64,000 bases of DNA from positions 96,593,531 through 96,657,530 of the forward strand of contig CM076851.1 in the NCBI GenBank assembly GCA_039519185.1, in the 5' to 3' direction. The position numbers and the translations under genes are program-made. This DNA comes from Astragalus membranaceus. Its lineage: Eukaryota > Streptophyta > Magnoliopsida > Fabales > Fabaceae. Positions 1 to 11,243 of this stretch are shown here, piece by piece (position 1 is the stretch's first letter; every line of letters begins with the position of its first letter). The notes below the pieces were generated by a model. It was given only the letters and a program-made list of their open reading frames with translations, ran no database searches and was not told where the DNA came from.

Positions 1-2366
1 ACAGCTTTCCGTACTAGGTATGGGCTTTACGAGTTTGTAGTGTGCCATTCGGGCTAACCAATGCTCCAGCAGTATTCATGGATTATATGAACAGAGTCTT
101 CAACCAATATCTGGATCAGTTTGTAGTGGTATTCATTGATGACATCTTGGTGTACTCTAAGACAATTGAGGATCATGTGCAACATCTTAGAATTGTTCTA
201 AACATGCTCCGAGAGAAGCATCTGTATGCTAAGCTGACGAAATGTGACTTTTGGATGTCTGAAGTTAAATTCCTAGGGCATGTAATCTCTCAAAATGGTG
301 TAGCAGTGGACCCTAGTGAGGTAGAAGCAGTGTTGAATTCGGAACGACCATCCACGGTTACCGATTGACTCGCAAGGATCAACCGTTTGTGTGGAACCCT
401 GATTGTGAGGAATGCTTTTTGGAGTTAAAGGATCGTTTGACATCCGCTCCAATCCTCATTATTCCGGATCCGACCTTGGGGTTTCAGATTTACAGTGACG
501 CTTCAGGGAAAGGTTTGGGATGTGTTTTAATGCAGAATCAACAAGTGGCTGTGTATGCCTCAAGACAATTAAACACCCATAAGGAGAATTATCCTACCCA
601 TGATTTGGAGTTAACTGCTGTTGTGTACGCACTAAAGATTTGGAGACATTACCTATATGGTTCTCGTTTTGAAGGTTTCAGTGATCACAAAAGCTTGAAG
701 TATCTGTTTGATAAAAAGGAGTTGAATAACCGGCAAAGGAGATGGGTAGAATTTTTGAAGGATTTTGATTTCGAATTGGAATATCATCCAGGGAAAGATA
801 ATGTAGTTGCCGATGCTTTAAGCAGAAAGTCATCGCACACCACCGCAATGATGATTCATGAAATGGCTCTTTTGGAGTCTTTCAGGGATCTCAATTTGAA
901 AGTAAGAACCAAGACGAATAGATTGGTGTTAAGACACATTAAGATTTCTAGTTCATTAAGGAATTCTATTTGCTTAGCACAATAAGTTGATGTGGAGCTT
1001 CAAGCTCAGAAAGGGTTACCTGGTTTCACCGAAGACAGCGATGGTGTGATTTGTTTCAATAGAAGAATCTGTGTGCCAGGTGATGATGAGATTAAGAGGC
1101 AAGTTTTAGAGGAGGCTCACAAGAGTCAGTACTCCATACATCCTGGGTCTACCAAGATGTATCGGGATTTGAAGCAATTGTATTGGTGGCCAGGAATGAA
1201 AACGGAGATTGCATAATTCGTGTCTCGATGCTTAACTTGTAAAAGGGTTAAGATAGAGCACCAAAAGCCTGCATGCCATTTGCAACCGTTGAATATACCT
1301 GAATGGAAATGGGGAAGTATTTCTATGGATTTCGTGATGGGGCTTACACGGTCCCAAGCTGGTAATGATTCTATATGGGTGGTTGTAGATCGTTTGACCA
1401 AGTCAGCTCATTTCATTCCGGTTCGTTCTAACAATACAATTCCAAGCTAGCAGATGAGTACCTCAAGCATAAAGTAAAACTTCATGGGATTCCAACCAGT
1501 ATTATTTCCGACCGTGACCCAAAGTTTGCTTCAAAATTCTGGAGAGCTTTGAACGCGGCCTTGGGAACCAAAGTTTTCATGAGTACAGCTTATCATCCTC
1601 AGACAGATGGCCAGACAGAAAGGACTATTCCGACCCTAGAGGACATGCTACGGGCCTGTGTGCTTGATAGTGGTGGCAAATGAGAGAATCATCTTCCATT
1701 GGTTGAGTTCGCCTACAATAACAGTTATCATTCCAGCATTGGAATGGCTCCGTATGAGGCATTGTACGGGAGGAAATGTCGGACACCGCTTTGTTGGTGG
1801 GATGTAGGTGAAAGAAGGCTATTGGGACCAGATTTGGTTCAGGAAAGTACGGAAAAGATCCACCAAATCAGGGAGAGAATGAAGGCAGCTCAGAGTCGTC
1901 AAAAGAGTTACGCGGAAAAACGGAGAAGACCGTTAGAATTTGAAGAAGGAGATCATGTTTTCCTTAAGGTTACTCCTACTACTGGTATTGGTCGGGCACT
2001 ACAAACCAAGAAACTTAATCCTCACGATACATTGGGCCTTTTCAAATCATAGAAAGAATTGGGGCAGTGGCATATCGTATTGCCTTGCCACCATCATTGT
2101 CAAACCTTTATGATGTGTTTCATGTATCCCAACTGTGAAAGTATGTACCAGATCCTAATCAACCGCTAAGTTTTGAGGAGGTAGAACTTCGACCCGTTCT
2201 TACTTTCCAACCATATCCAAGTCAAATCATAGAGCGTGGTGAAAAGGCACTCCGAACTAAAATAATTCCGATTGTCAAGGTTGTTTGGAATGGATTCTCA
2301 CCCGAAGAAGCAACATGGGAACTCGAGAATGATAGGCGGACTCACTATCCATATATTTTCTCTTGA
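1..2366 (+). pseudogene. Tekay-like Ty3/gypsy pol remnant (RT end, RNase H, integrase, C-terminal domain)
   Basis: The fragment enters from the left edge of the window. Read in order it shows the RT palm with FIDDILVYS (about 130-165), RNase H with SDASGKGLG (about 495), integrase zinc region and catalytic core (about 1120-1650, including YHPQTDGQTER) and a C-terminal region ending in the Tekay-like pattern ATWELEND before the stop at 2364-2366. It is dead. The RT/RNase H junction near 355-365 has lost roughly 85 bases with a frameshift, there are in-frame stops near 983, 1214 and 1681, and a frame change near 1440. The protein is closest in this window to intact element E on the other strand, so I assign it to the same lineage by resemblance. 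Gag, protease and the 5' LTR lie outside the window. Confidence 0.9.
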
Positions 2367-2402
2367 GGTAAGACTTGACAAATTTTTGAGGACAAAATTT
2401 TT

Positions 2403-2418
2403 CCAAGTTGGGGTGTAT
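2403..2418 (+). other. Polypurine-tract region before the 3' LTR
   Basis: A G-rich stretch (AAGTTGGGG followed by TGTAT) lies between the end of pol and the LTR start TGTAACATCCC at 2419. This is the normal place of the plus-strand primer of an LTR retrotransposon. Element E has the same AAGTTGGGG beside its 3' LTR. Confidence 0.6.
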
Positions 2419-2748
2419 TGTAACATCCCAAAGTAATTATTTTAATTACTTTGATGTTTGAACAATTTAATTACTTGGATTGAGGTTTGAAATTGGTTAT
2501 TTCATTAGTTGGGGGAATAATTATAAATTTTAGGAGTTGTTTATTGATTGCTAAAATAAATATTCATTGATGTGGGGTTTGTTTAGAAATTTAAAAGAGA
2601 ATAAGGGTATAAGGGTCATTTTACCCCACACTCTCATTTTATTGGTTTTAAAAAGAAAAAGAAAACGAGAGAAGGGAGAAATAGAAGAGAGAGTCGAGAG
2701 AAGAGAAGAGAAGAGAGAGAAGAAGAAAAGAAAAGAAAGAAGAAGGAA

Positions 2749-2787
<39 letters not shown>

Positions 2788-4300
2788 CAAATCCTCACAC
2801 CCAAAATTTAAGACCTCCCCTTCGATTAATCTTCTTCTTTCATCTTGTTAGTTTAGCAAAACCCCTTTCAAATCATCAAGTTTGGTTGTGATTGGTGTTC
2901 TTGGAAGCTCAAATTAGGGATTTCGAGGTTGGAATTCGAATTGGAGCTTAGGAGTGAAATTGGTGGTTTGAAGTCTTGATTTCCTTGCTTATGGTTGTTG
3001 TTCCTACAACTTAAAGGTGAGTTCTTACTCCGTTCTAGGTTTTCATCGATGAAATTTGCATAGTATGTTGCTGTTTATGTTTGATATGTGTTGGTTGTAA
3101 AGCGATTCCGTTTAAAAACCGATTTTTAAACGAATTTTGATAAATTTTGGTTTGGAAGGGCCCAACTTGTTTGATTCATATGATTTGTTGTGTGTTTGGA
3201 TGATTGAACATGTTTTTGGTACTGTTATAGACTGTGGTTAAGTTAGGAATCGAATGGAACGAGTGACGGAATCGAACGAAATAGGGAAATTGCACGAAAA
3301 TAGACATTTTTAAAACTTGTCAAACAGGCCCGGTCTGTGCGCCTGGGTCTGATATTCGTTTGCAAAATTTTTGCAGTGACCCCGATCCGTGCGCCTATGG
3401 GCTCAGTCAGTGCACCTACTTCTGTCACCGATTTTAAAACACGTCTAATGCTATTCCTTTTGATTCCAAACTTCTCCCAATCCCTTCCTTAACCCTTCCC
3501 TTGGATAACTGAATACTTTGAGTCCACGAATCGTTTATTTTTCATGATACAAAATGAGTAATATCATGTTATGTATAAGCACAAACCGAATAGTTTTGTA
3601 TCAAGAGAGAATATGACCTCGTATTGAGTAATGGACTTAGTGTCCGAGACAATAATAAAAGATACATTGTAGCATACCTAGTGGAGGGGGGGGGGTCATG
3701 ATCCCGAAGCTAGGGCCCTGGCATTATTCGGTATAGCTATACAAATTGGGGTTTCCGTTGAAATTGAGTGATTTGATTTCTCGGATTGTGCTAAGCCATA
3801 GAAACAAGACATAGACAAGGAAAACACCGAGAGAGGAACTGTGACGTGGTACGAAAGAACTCATTGAGATTTTAAATCTCACTGTTTTTATGTGGTGTTT
3901 TCAGATACATAGGGCAAAGCAAAGCAGACTGAGGAGAAGTAGCGGATGCCTGAGCTACTCATTTTGATAGAAGATCCCTTTTGAGATCTTTATGATATAT
4001 TGTCTAATCTTCTCTCTTATGTATTTGTGGATCTAAATCCTTGAATTTTAGTAAAGGTCATGTAGTTGTTGTAACTTTCTCTTGAAGTTGGACCGTAGTC
4101 ATGTTTATTATATCGATTATGTACTTATGAAGTACTTATTTCGGAGTTGTATTTGAGAAGATTTTATCTCAAAGTTAAGTATATGGTTTTCAATCCACTG
4201 TAGTTTTCTTTTGGTCCAACTGTATGAGCAGGTTATACTCTGATTTATTATGATTATGTTAAGCCTAGCTCGACTAAGTAGTATGAAATGAAGTTGGAGG
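2419..4300 (+). repeat. 3' LTR of the Tekay-like remnant (right end uncertain)
   Basis: The LTR starts TGTAACATCCC just after the polypurine tract. It follows the same plan as E's LTR: a purine-rich tract (2648-2785), a GTGAGTT segment near 3018, a GC-rich gtgcgcc module (3320-3425), a block with tcatgatcccgaag and ctagggccc (3690-3720), then the ACTCATTGAGATTTTAAATCTCA block near 3860 and a gggcaaagcaaag segment near 3912. No TGTTACA-type end was found where E's LTR would predict it, so the boundary at about 4300 is an estimate. A poor candidate end, GGGTGTGAC, lies near 5885. Confidence 0.6.
2648..2785 (+). repeat. Purine-rich tract ending in a (GA)n microsatellite
   Basis: Almost pure A/G sequence runs for about 135 bases and ends in an uninterrupted GA run (about 2753-2784). 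A tract of the same composition lies at the same relative place in both E LTRs (26800-26935 and 33500-33640, pyrimidine-rich on the plus strand). It therefore looks like a standing part of these LTRs. ORFs here encode only low-complexity peptides. Confidence 0.85.
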
Positions 4301-6431
4301 GCATAACCTTAGTTGCTTATAATTTAAGGATTTACGGATATCCCGTATTTTTGGAGTAATCATGGTTTTTAGGTAGGATAATTTGTTGAATCTCATGGTG
4401 ATCGTAGAAATTAGTTGATGCCTTTATACAAGAAAAGTATAACTAAGTTAATGAATTAATGCTAATGTGATAAGAAGAAATTAAGAGGTGGAAATCTTGT
4501 TGGGAGTTTACGAATATTAGAAATATGTAAGTGCATGAAATTGATCACGTAATTGGAAATGAAAGTAATTAGTACAAGGACTTGATGAATAGAAGTTTTA
4601 AGTGACCAAGGAATACAACTCTATTGACGAAATAGGGGTTTAATAGTTCATCTTAGTTAAAGCAAGAGATTTAAGCTTAGTGATCCAAAATAAGTCTCGT
4701 AAGTAAGCATAAAGCTTCGTATCTTAGACTTAATATAGATTAGACTCTTTTATATTTTATGTTCCTAAGTTGAACTTGAAATTGATTAAATGGATTGAGA
4801 TTTGACTCTATGGTATTTTTGGAATCCCAAGGTCGTGGTGTTATCTATAGTTTTAAGGTGAGATGTATGCTAGAGATGACATAGGTCATTGATTTAATTT
4901 AGTTGAATCATATACCTTAAGATGATTTTATTAAGAAACTAATTGATCCTAGATTTAGAGTTTGAGTGTGGTGGTTCTTGATTATGACGAAATTGGAAGT
5001 GTTCACATTTAGATGCAATGAGACAAGATAGAAATTTAGGTAGGTTAAGTTAATTGAGTATGAGCAAAGGATTAGTACTGAGTTTCTAAGGAGTGAATTG
5101 TCCTTCGAGATCTAATTGAACATGGAAAAAATATTTTTGAGAATCCAATTTCTAAAATGATATTTTTGGAGTTATTTGATTATTGTTTTTGAAGTGTTAG
5201 AAAATAGTAATTGATTTCAATAACTACAAGCTTTGTTAGGAAACAATTATGGGTTTAAAAATGAGGTTGAGAAGTGAGATGTTTTAAAACTAAAATATTA
5301 TTAGTTGACATTGATTAGTTAGCTAAACGTAGATGTATAGTAGTTGTTGGCATGTTTTGACTCGTTATTCTCGGAATGATCAGTTGTCATTTTGGTGGAG
5401 CTAGCAATATTGGACCCAGACACGTAGATGGAAAGATCGAGTTGTAGGGGTCATGGGTATGACCAAGTGACATATACGCTAGGAAGGAAAGCGCCTAAGG
5501 TAAAGGCTTCTTTCTAATTACTTTTATATGGTGTGGTTGTGGTCGATAATTGTTTGTTGGTTTTGTTGTTTGTTGTTGTTGTTGTTGTTGTTGTTGTGAG
5601 CTTTAGTGGTTTGGTCCTTATGAGAACATTGTGTGTTGTGGTCTTGTTGGCTTATTTGTGTGCTTGTTCTATGTCGTGGATGTGTACATATGATGTTGAT
5701 GATTTGTGTTTGAGATGTTTGGTGGGAATCAAGGGTGATTTCGAAGTGAGGGCGAGAAAAGATATGTAGGCATGATCGTTTTTGTGATTAAGTAAATCAT
5801 TTTCGAAAAATAATTTTGAAGTCATTCTTCTTTATAAAAGTGAGCGGGGCACTCAAATTAGATTTTGGAAAAGGGTTAGGGTGTGACTTCAAGAATGAAA
5901 AACAAATGGAAAATCTTTGCGAAACAATAGGAATGTTTTTGAGAGACTGAAATAATGATGAGTTAATATTTTGGAAAATTATGACATTTTGAACTAACAG
6001 AGATTTATTTCGAGAAGTGAGAAAAGTATAAAGTTAGGGAGGTTAATGTATGATTTTGAGAGAGACTTTAATTGGAAATTTGTTGGTAGGTGACCTGATT
6101 TGTTGTTACAAATTTTGTTTGCAATAATAATACAAAATAATTTATATTGAAAAAACTTATTTATTAAGTTCACTTATAAATTTTATTAACAAATATTGTC
6201 TTATAAAAATTGAAATTTAAAATTAAATTTGCAATTATTATTTATAATGTTTAAATTATTAATATATAACATTATCTAAAAATTCATTGTGTTGCCGGTA
6301 ATTGATAGTTTATTGATATATCAAAATAAAGTAATTAATATATCAATATATATCAAAATATAAAGTAATTGATAGTTTATTTGATAGTTTATTTCATTTA
6401 CGTTGTAGTGTAGTACATAGATATTCAAATT
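4301..6431. other. Unassigned AT-rich sequence before the CACTA gene
   Basis: No coding region could be supported. The left part may be the decayed end of the preceding LTR. 6110-6420 is very AT-rich and directly precedes the CACTA transposase start, so it may hold that gene's promoter, but no specific site can be named. I looked for CACTA termini (CACTA...TAGTG) here and did not find a convincing one. Confidence 0.4.
5563..5598 (+). repeat. (GTT)n microsatellite
   Basis: About ten near-perfect GTT units. The 78-residue ORF that spans it is low complexity and is not called as a gene. Confidence 0.85.
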
Positions 6432-6914
6432 ATGGATCGTAGTTGGATGTATGATCGATTGTTTCCTGGAAGATCCGGTTTAATGCGACGTTTTGTAGAA
6501 GGAGTAGAAGAGTTTATTTTTTGTGCTAAGTGTCATGAAGAATTTGGGCGACAAGGCGGTATTAGATGTCTGTGCTTGAAATGTTCCTTTCGATTTATAA
6601 AAAATGAAGAAGAAGTTAGACTTGATTTGTACAATAATGGGTTTAGGCCAAATTATTGGATATGGACTCGTCACGGGGAAGTAGGACCAGGGGTAGCTTT
6701 TGTTCTTGCGGTTAATGTTCCGTTTGAAGTAGTAGCTCCCACATCAAGTAGTTATCCAGCGACTACGACGTCTGAAGGCCATATTATACAACCGTTAGAT
6801 GTTTATCAGGGAATGATATCTGACGCTGTTGGAGTAAATTTGGATTTTGAAGGACCAAAATATGATGCCGAAGAAGTTCCAATGAGGCAGCTCAAAGGTT
6901 TTACATGTATTTGA
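6432..6914 (+). pseudogene. CACTA transposase, N-terminal transposase-associated domain
   Basis: The ORF starts MDRSWMYDRL and continues with a cysteine/histidine-containing segment (FCAKCHEE, CLCLKCSFRF) and NYWIWTRHGE. This is the layout of the plant transposase-associated domain that precedes TNP2 in En/Spm (CACTA) transposases. The start is supported because the domain normally begins M-x-R-x-W-M. The ORF stops at 6912-6914. Between 6915 and 7284 the same protein can still be followed in pieces (near 6960 a segment like LSMCVRLLGIKS, near 7215 CKLCGEPRY) but through several stops and frame changes, so the gene is broken. Confidence 0.88.
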
Positions 6915-7284
6915 GTGAGACAAATAAACCATTATTTGAAGGATCTAAAGACTCAAAATTATCAATGTGTGTTCGGTTGTTGGGTATTAAGTCTCAATTT
7001 AATGTTGCTGAGTTGTGCATGGAATATATGACCTAAATGATGTTGGATGCAACCCCCATTAGAGGGCTTTTGCCGAAAGTTATTATGAAGTTAAAAGACT
7101 GGTATCGAAGCTTGGCTTAAAATCTAAAAGAATTGATTGTTGTGTGTCTGGTTGCATGCTCTATTATAACAATGAATTTGGCATAAATGATGGAGAGTTG
7201 TCGGAATGCAAGTTGTGTGGAGAGCCACGCTATCGTGTCAGTAGGAAAGGGATGAGCAGAGGAAAACCGGTTCCATGAAAAGCA

Positions 7285-8755
7285 ATGTTCTATCTGCCGC
7301 TTATACCAAGGCTACAGAGGATGTTTACTTCAATGGAGACCGCGGGTAAAATGATGTGGCACCATCAAAATAGAAATAATTCTGGTGAATTACGTCACCC
7401 ATCTGATGGTGAAGGTTGGAAGCATTTTGATCGTGTTCATCCAGATTTTACCAGTGATCCACGCAATGTTCGGCTTGGTTTATGCTCTGATGGTTTCACA
7501 CCATATATTCAAGCCTCGGCAACACCGTATTCATGTTGGCCAGTTATTGATACCCCATACAACCTTCCTCCAGAAATGTGTATGTCTAAACCATACATGT
7601 TTTTAAATTCTATTATTCCAGGGCCAAGTAATCTAACAGCTGGTATTGACATATATTTGCAACATTTGATTGATGACCTAAAAAGTTTGTGGAATGGTGT
7701 TTTAACTTATGATGCAACACGCAAACAAAATTTTGTGATGAGGGCGGATTTGATGTGGACCATTAATGACTTCCCTGGCTATGGAATGTTGTCTGGATGG
7801 GGGACACATGGTAAGATTGCGTGTCCGATTTGCATGGTTGACACAAAGGCTTTTAGTCTTAAATACGGAGGAAAAACTTCATGGTTTGACTCGCACCGTA
7901 GGTTCCTACCTATGGATCACCCATTTAGAAAGCAGAAATATGCGTTCATCAAGGGAAATGTTGAAACAGCTGGACCTCCTCGTAAATTGACACCAGAGGA
8001 AGTTTGGAATAGTGTTAGGGATATCCCTCCTGTGGAAGTCGTAGCGGGTGTTGTTTCTCGTCCAGATGGCTATGGACAATGGCACAATTGGACAAAAAAA
8101 AGTAGTTTTTGGGAACTTCCCTATTGGAAAGATAATCTATTGAGACACAATCTCGTTGTCATGCATATAGAGAAGAATTTTTTTGACAACATATTTAACA
8201 CTGTCATGAACGTGAAAGGCAAAACGAAAGACAATGAGAAAGCTAGGAAGGATATAGATCATTACTGTAGACGAAAGGATTTGTTGTTGGTTGAGCAAGG
8301 TATTAAGACTTTGAAACCCAAAGCCCATTATACTTTATCTACCCAACAAGCGAAAGCAGTTTATCAGTGGATAAAAGAGTTGAAAATGCCAAACGGTTAT
8401 TCTTCCAATTTATCTAGATGTGCGGATGTGGATAATGGGAGGTTGCGTGGGATGAAGAGCCATGATTGTCACGTATTCCTGGAGTGCTTACTTCATATTG
8501 TTTTTAGTTCGTTGCCAACACACATTTTGAATCCGCTCATTGAAATAAGTCAATACTTTAAGAATTTGTGTTCTGTAACGCTAAAAGCTGATGATCTTTC
8601 AAAAATGGAACTAGACATCCCATTATCTTATGCAAGTTGGAGAGAGTATTTCCGCCTGGTTTCTTTGATTCTATGGAGCATCTACCGGTGCATCTCGCAT
8701 ATGAAGCTAAACTTGGCGGACTTGTCCAACATAGATGGATGTATCCGTTTGAAAG
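7285..8755 (+). pseudogene. CACTA transposase, TNP2 domain and start of DUF4218
   Basis: A long open stretch carries the TNP2 family signature: LIPRLQRMF, then LRHPSDGEGWKHFD, DPRNVRLGLCSDGF, WPVIDTPYNLPP, DLMWTINDFPGYGMLSGW and a CPIC pair, followed by HRRFLPMDHPFR. From about 8459 the SHDCHVFLECLL segment begins the DUF4218 region. Near 8645 the frame shifts. The expected continuation (PVHLAYEAKLGG, HRWMYPFER) is read in another frame up to an intron at 8756, so the ORF's own last residues are not real. The product would bind CACTA ends and catalyse excision and insertion. This copy is inactive because of stops, frameshifts and the 37-kb insertion. Confidence 0.9.
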
Positions 8756-8831
8756 GTCAGTTAATTTTTATAATATAAGAAACAAGTTTAAAATATATGA
8801 TTATTATGTTAATTAATATAATTTTCTCTAG
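8756..8831 (+). other. Predicted intron in the CACTA transposase gene
   Basis: Donor GTCAGT follows GAAAG at 8755 and the acceptor TTTTCTCTAG ends at 8831. Removing these 76 AT-rich bases joins YPFER to FMGDSKRSVKNKARVEGS in frame, which is the normal order of the DUF4218 domain. Confidence 0.8.
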
Positions 8832-8917
8832 GTTCATGGGTGATTCAAAAAGATCGGTGAAAAACAAAGCTAGAGTTGAAGGATCGATATGTCCTTCTTA
8901 CTTACACCGTGAAACAA
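8832..8917 (+). pseudogene. CACTA transposase exon interrupted by element A
   Basis: This exon fragment reads FMGDSKRSVKNK, then SICPSYLHRET, and is cut by the LTR at 8918. The same exon continues at 46270 after one copy of the target duplication AACAA, giving HICSYYFKNEFAPG. The two halves fit without loss of a base, which fixes the insertion point. Confidence 0.9.
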
Positions 8918-11229
8918 TGTAACACCCCATTTCTACCCGGCAAAATAATGCAAAAATATCAGAGTTCATAAAAAATCTTTTTCAACAACCAATGGAGTGC
9001 CACATTTACTTCGTGAAAGCAAAAACGAGTTATTTCGATTTTGAAAACAGTTATATAACACGTTTGGATGAACCGATAAAACAACCATTTTAATCCTCAG
9101 AAACAATTCATCTTTAAAAACTACGCAGCGGATTCACAACAAGTCAAATTAAATAATCGTTGCGTCTTAACAACTCAAGACAGCTCAGTAAACATCAAAA
9201 TGGCAACATAACGGCTTAAGGCTCCAACAACGAAATAACAAAGCAAACAGTATTAAAACGCCCGTTCATTCCCCCCCAAGTGTTACATATCAGAGCGACG
9301 ACACCGACTCGATCAAACGAAGGTGAACTGCCTTCATTCGGGATTACCTGCACGTTACCAACATTGGGGTAACATTCAAACAGAAGGGGTGAGATATCGC
9401 ACTATATAATCGGATACATGAAAAACAATATATAATTTAGGTCAATTCATCATTTAACAGCAGTCAAAATCATCTCATTCACATAAGTATGCACATAATG
9501 CGAAATGTGATTCAACTCAGGGCCGCCGCCCTATAATGCATGTGGTACCATAATTCAAGCCCGTAAATAGGGGTATCAACATCGCAACATCGTCGTCGTG
9601 GTTTTGAGCATAGCTCCATCGTAAAAATATGATATGCATGCGACGCTATGTAAATGCACAAACAAATAACAACGGTTACATAGCAACGCACAACACCGGA
9701 AAGCAACATTGGCCGTAGGCCTATAACACATCACCTGCCAATAAATAGAGGCAAATTTGTCTTCGTACGACCTTCTTCGTCAACAATTTACAACTTAGCA
9801 ATTTCCAACATTTTGGCAACATCACAATATTTTAGCGACTTTCAACATTTTGGCAACTTTGGGCCTAATCACATATTCAACATCATTTTAAATAACAATC
9901 GTTAAATTCACATTTGGGCAGCCACACTTGACGCCCCTAGCGCCCACTGCGCCAAGCAACACAATTGGCAGTCAAACTGGCGCCCATGGCGCCCAGCAGC
10001 ACAACGGGCAGCCAAACTGGCGCCCATGGCGCCCTTGGCGCCCATGGCGCCCAGCAATGCAACACAGCACAAGGCAGCCTGATTTAGGCGCCCATGGCGC
10101 CCCTGCGCCAGACACAGCACGAGGCAGCCTGATTTAGGCGCCCATGGCGCCCCTGCGCCAGACACAGCACGCAACAACAGCAACCTGACAGCCAATCTTG
10201 GCGCCGTTGGAGCCCATGCGCCAGGACAGCACAACCACAGCAACAGGGCAGCCACAACCTTGGCGCCCATGCGCCAGAACAACACCTAAAACACCAATCG
10301 GGCAGCCACCACATTGGCGCCCTTGGCGCCCACGCGCCAGAACAACACAGGAACATCGCAAATCGGGCAGCCAATACTTGGCGCCCTTGGCGCCCATGCG
10401 CCAGGAAACATCAACCGGCGCCCATGGCGCCCAGGAACAGCAACAACGGGCTGCCAGAATTCGGCGCCCTTGGCGCCCTATGCGCCAGGTACCTGCAAAA
10501 ACAGCAACACAGCACAACAGGATGGCACCCACGGCGCCCAGCACAGTTTCAGGAACGGCGCCCATGGCGCCCAGGCAACAACACACGCATAGAATTTGGC
10601 GCCCAGGAAGGCGCCCAGCCACAGCAACAGCAACATTGGCGCCCATGGCGCCCTATGGACAGAATTTTTGGCTCAAATCATCAACAAGCAAGATCAATCA
10701 TCAACAAGCAAGATCATTCATCATCAATCATGCCCAATCATTATCAATCATGCTCAATCATCATCAAATCACATTCATTCATCATCAATCAAATTCAATT
10801 CCTACAGCTAGGGTTTTCTAACTTAATCACCTAGGGTTCCATTAACCTTCCTACATAGAGCCATTCATACACCCAATTATAGAGATAGAACCCCACCCTT
10901 ACCTTAGCCTTGAAGAATTCGAAACCTTGCCCTAGCCTTCTCCTCCTCTTCGCCGCGCCTCCTCTCTCTTCTCTCACTCTCAAACTTTTGTTTTTCTAAT
11001 AAGTGAGCAAAACCCTAAAAATGCTTATTTATACTTAGTTAATTTTCATGGGCTTTTCTCTTGGCTATGCGATTTAATCATGGGCCTTTTCCCTGACACT
11101 TCGAATTCGCTACTACTAACCCTAACCATAGGTCCATATATTCTAACATTATTTTTATTTTATTATTTTTCTACCAATTAAATTCCAAACAATTCTATTA
11201 AATAATTAATTAAATTTTAGGGCGTTACA
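8918..11229 (-). repeat. Element A 3' LTR
   Basis: 2312 bp, complete, TG...CA, beside the polypurine tract at 11230. It holds an array of GGCGCC/CCATGG palindromes (about 9917-10662), a short ATCATCAATC-type repeat near 10675-10800 and an AT-rich stretch near the outer end. Small ORFs on both strands across the GGCGCC array are composition artefacts. Confidence 0.95.
9917..10662. repeat. GGCGCC palindrome array in element A LTR
   Basis: Dozens of GGCGCC hexamers (often GGCGCCCATGGCGCC) alternate with short CA-rich spacers such as caggcagcc and agcaacaac. Both GGCGCC and CCATGG are self-complementary, so neighbouring units can pair with each other. The array recurs in the other A LTR (about 15300-15605 and 45306-45695) and in B LTR1 and LTR3, but is missing from B LTR2. 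Confidence 0.9.
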
Positions 11230-11243
11230 ACTCTCCCCCACTT
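11230..11243 (-). other. Element A polypurine tract
   Basis: On the minus strand AAGTGGGGGAGAGT stands immediately before the 3' LTR start TGTAACGCCC. The identical arrangement occurs at 18021 and 23559 in composite B. Confidence 0.85.

Noticed and set aside
5533..5769. 78-residue ORF with a hydrophobic Val/Leu run
   Set aside because: The hydrophobic segment is a translated GTT microsatellite. There is no signal-peptide context or homologous copy.
5885..5895. GGGTGTGAC as the right end of the first LTR
   Set aside because: It lacks the CA terminus and a matching target duplication, and the implied 3.5-kb LTR exceeds the E and G plans. It is kept only as a possibility.
9908..10834. Several overlapping ORFs of 70-207 residues on both strands over the GGCGCC array (also 15284-15773, 16729-17600, 40724-41523, 45280-45872)
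   Set aside because: They are repetitive peptides (APLAPMAP or GRHGR types) produced by a GC-rich repeat in all frames. They lie inside LTRs, and homologous LTR copies open different frames.
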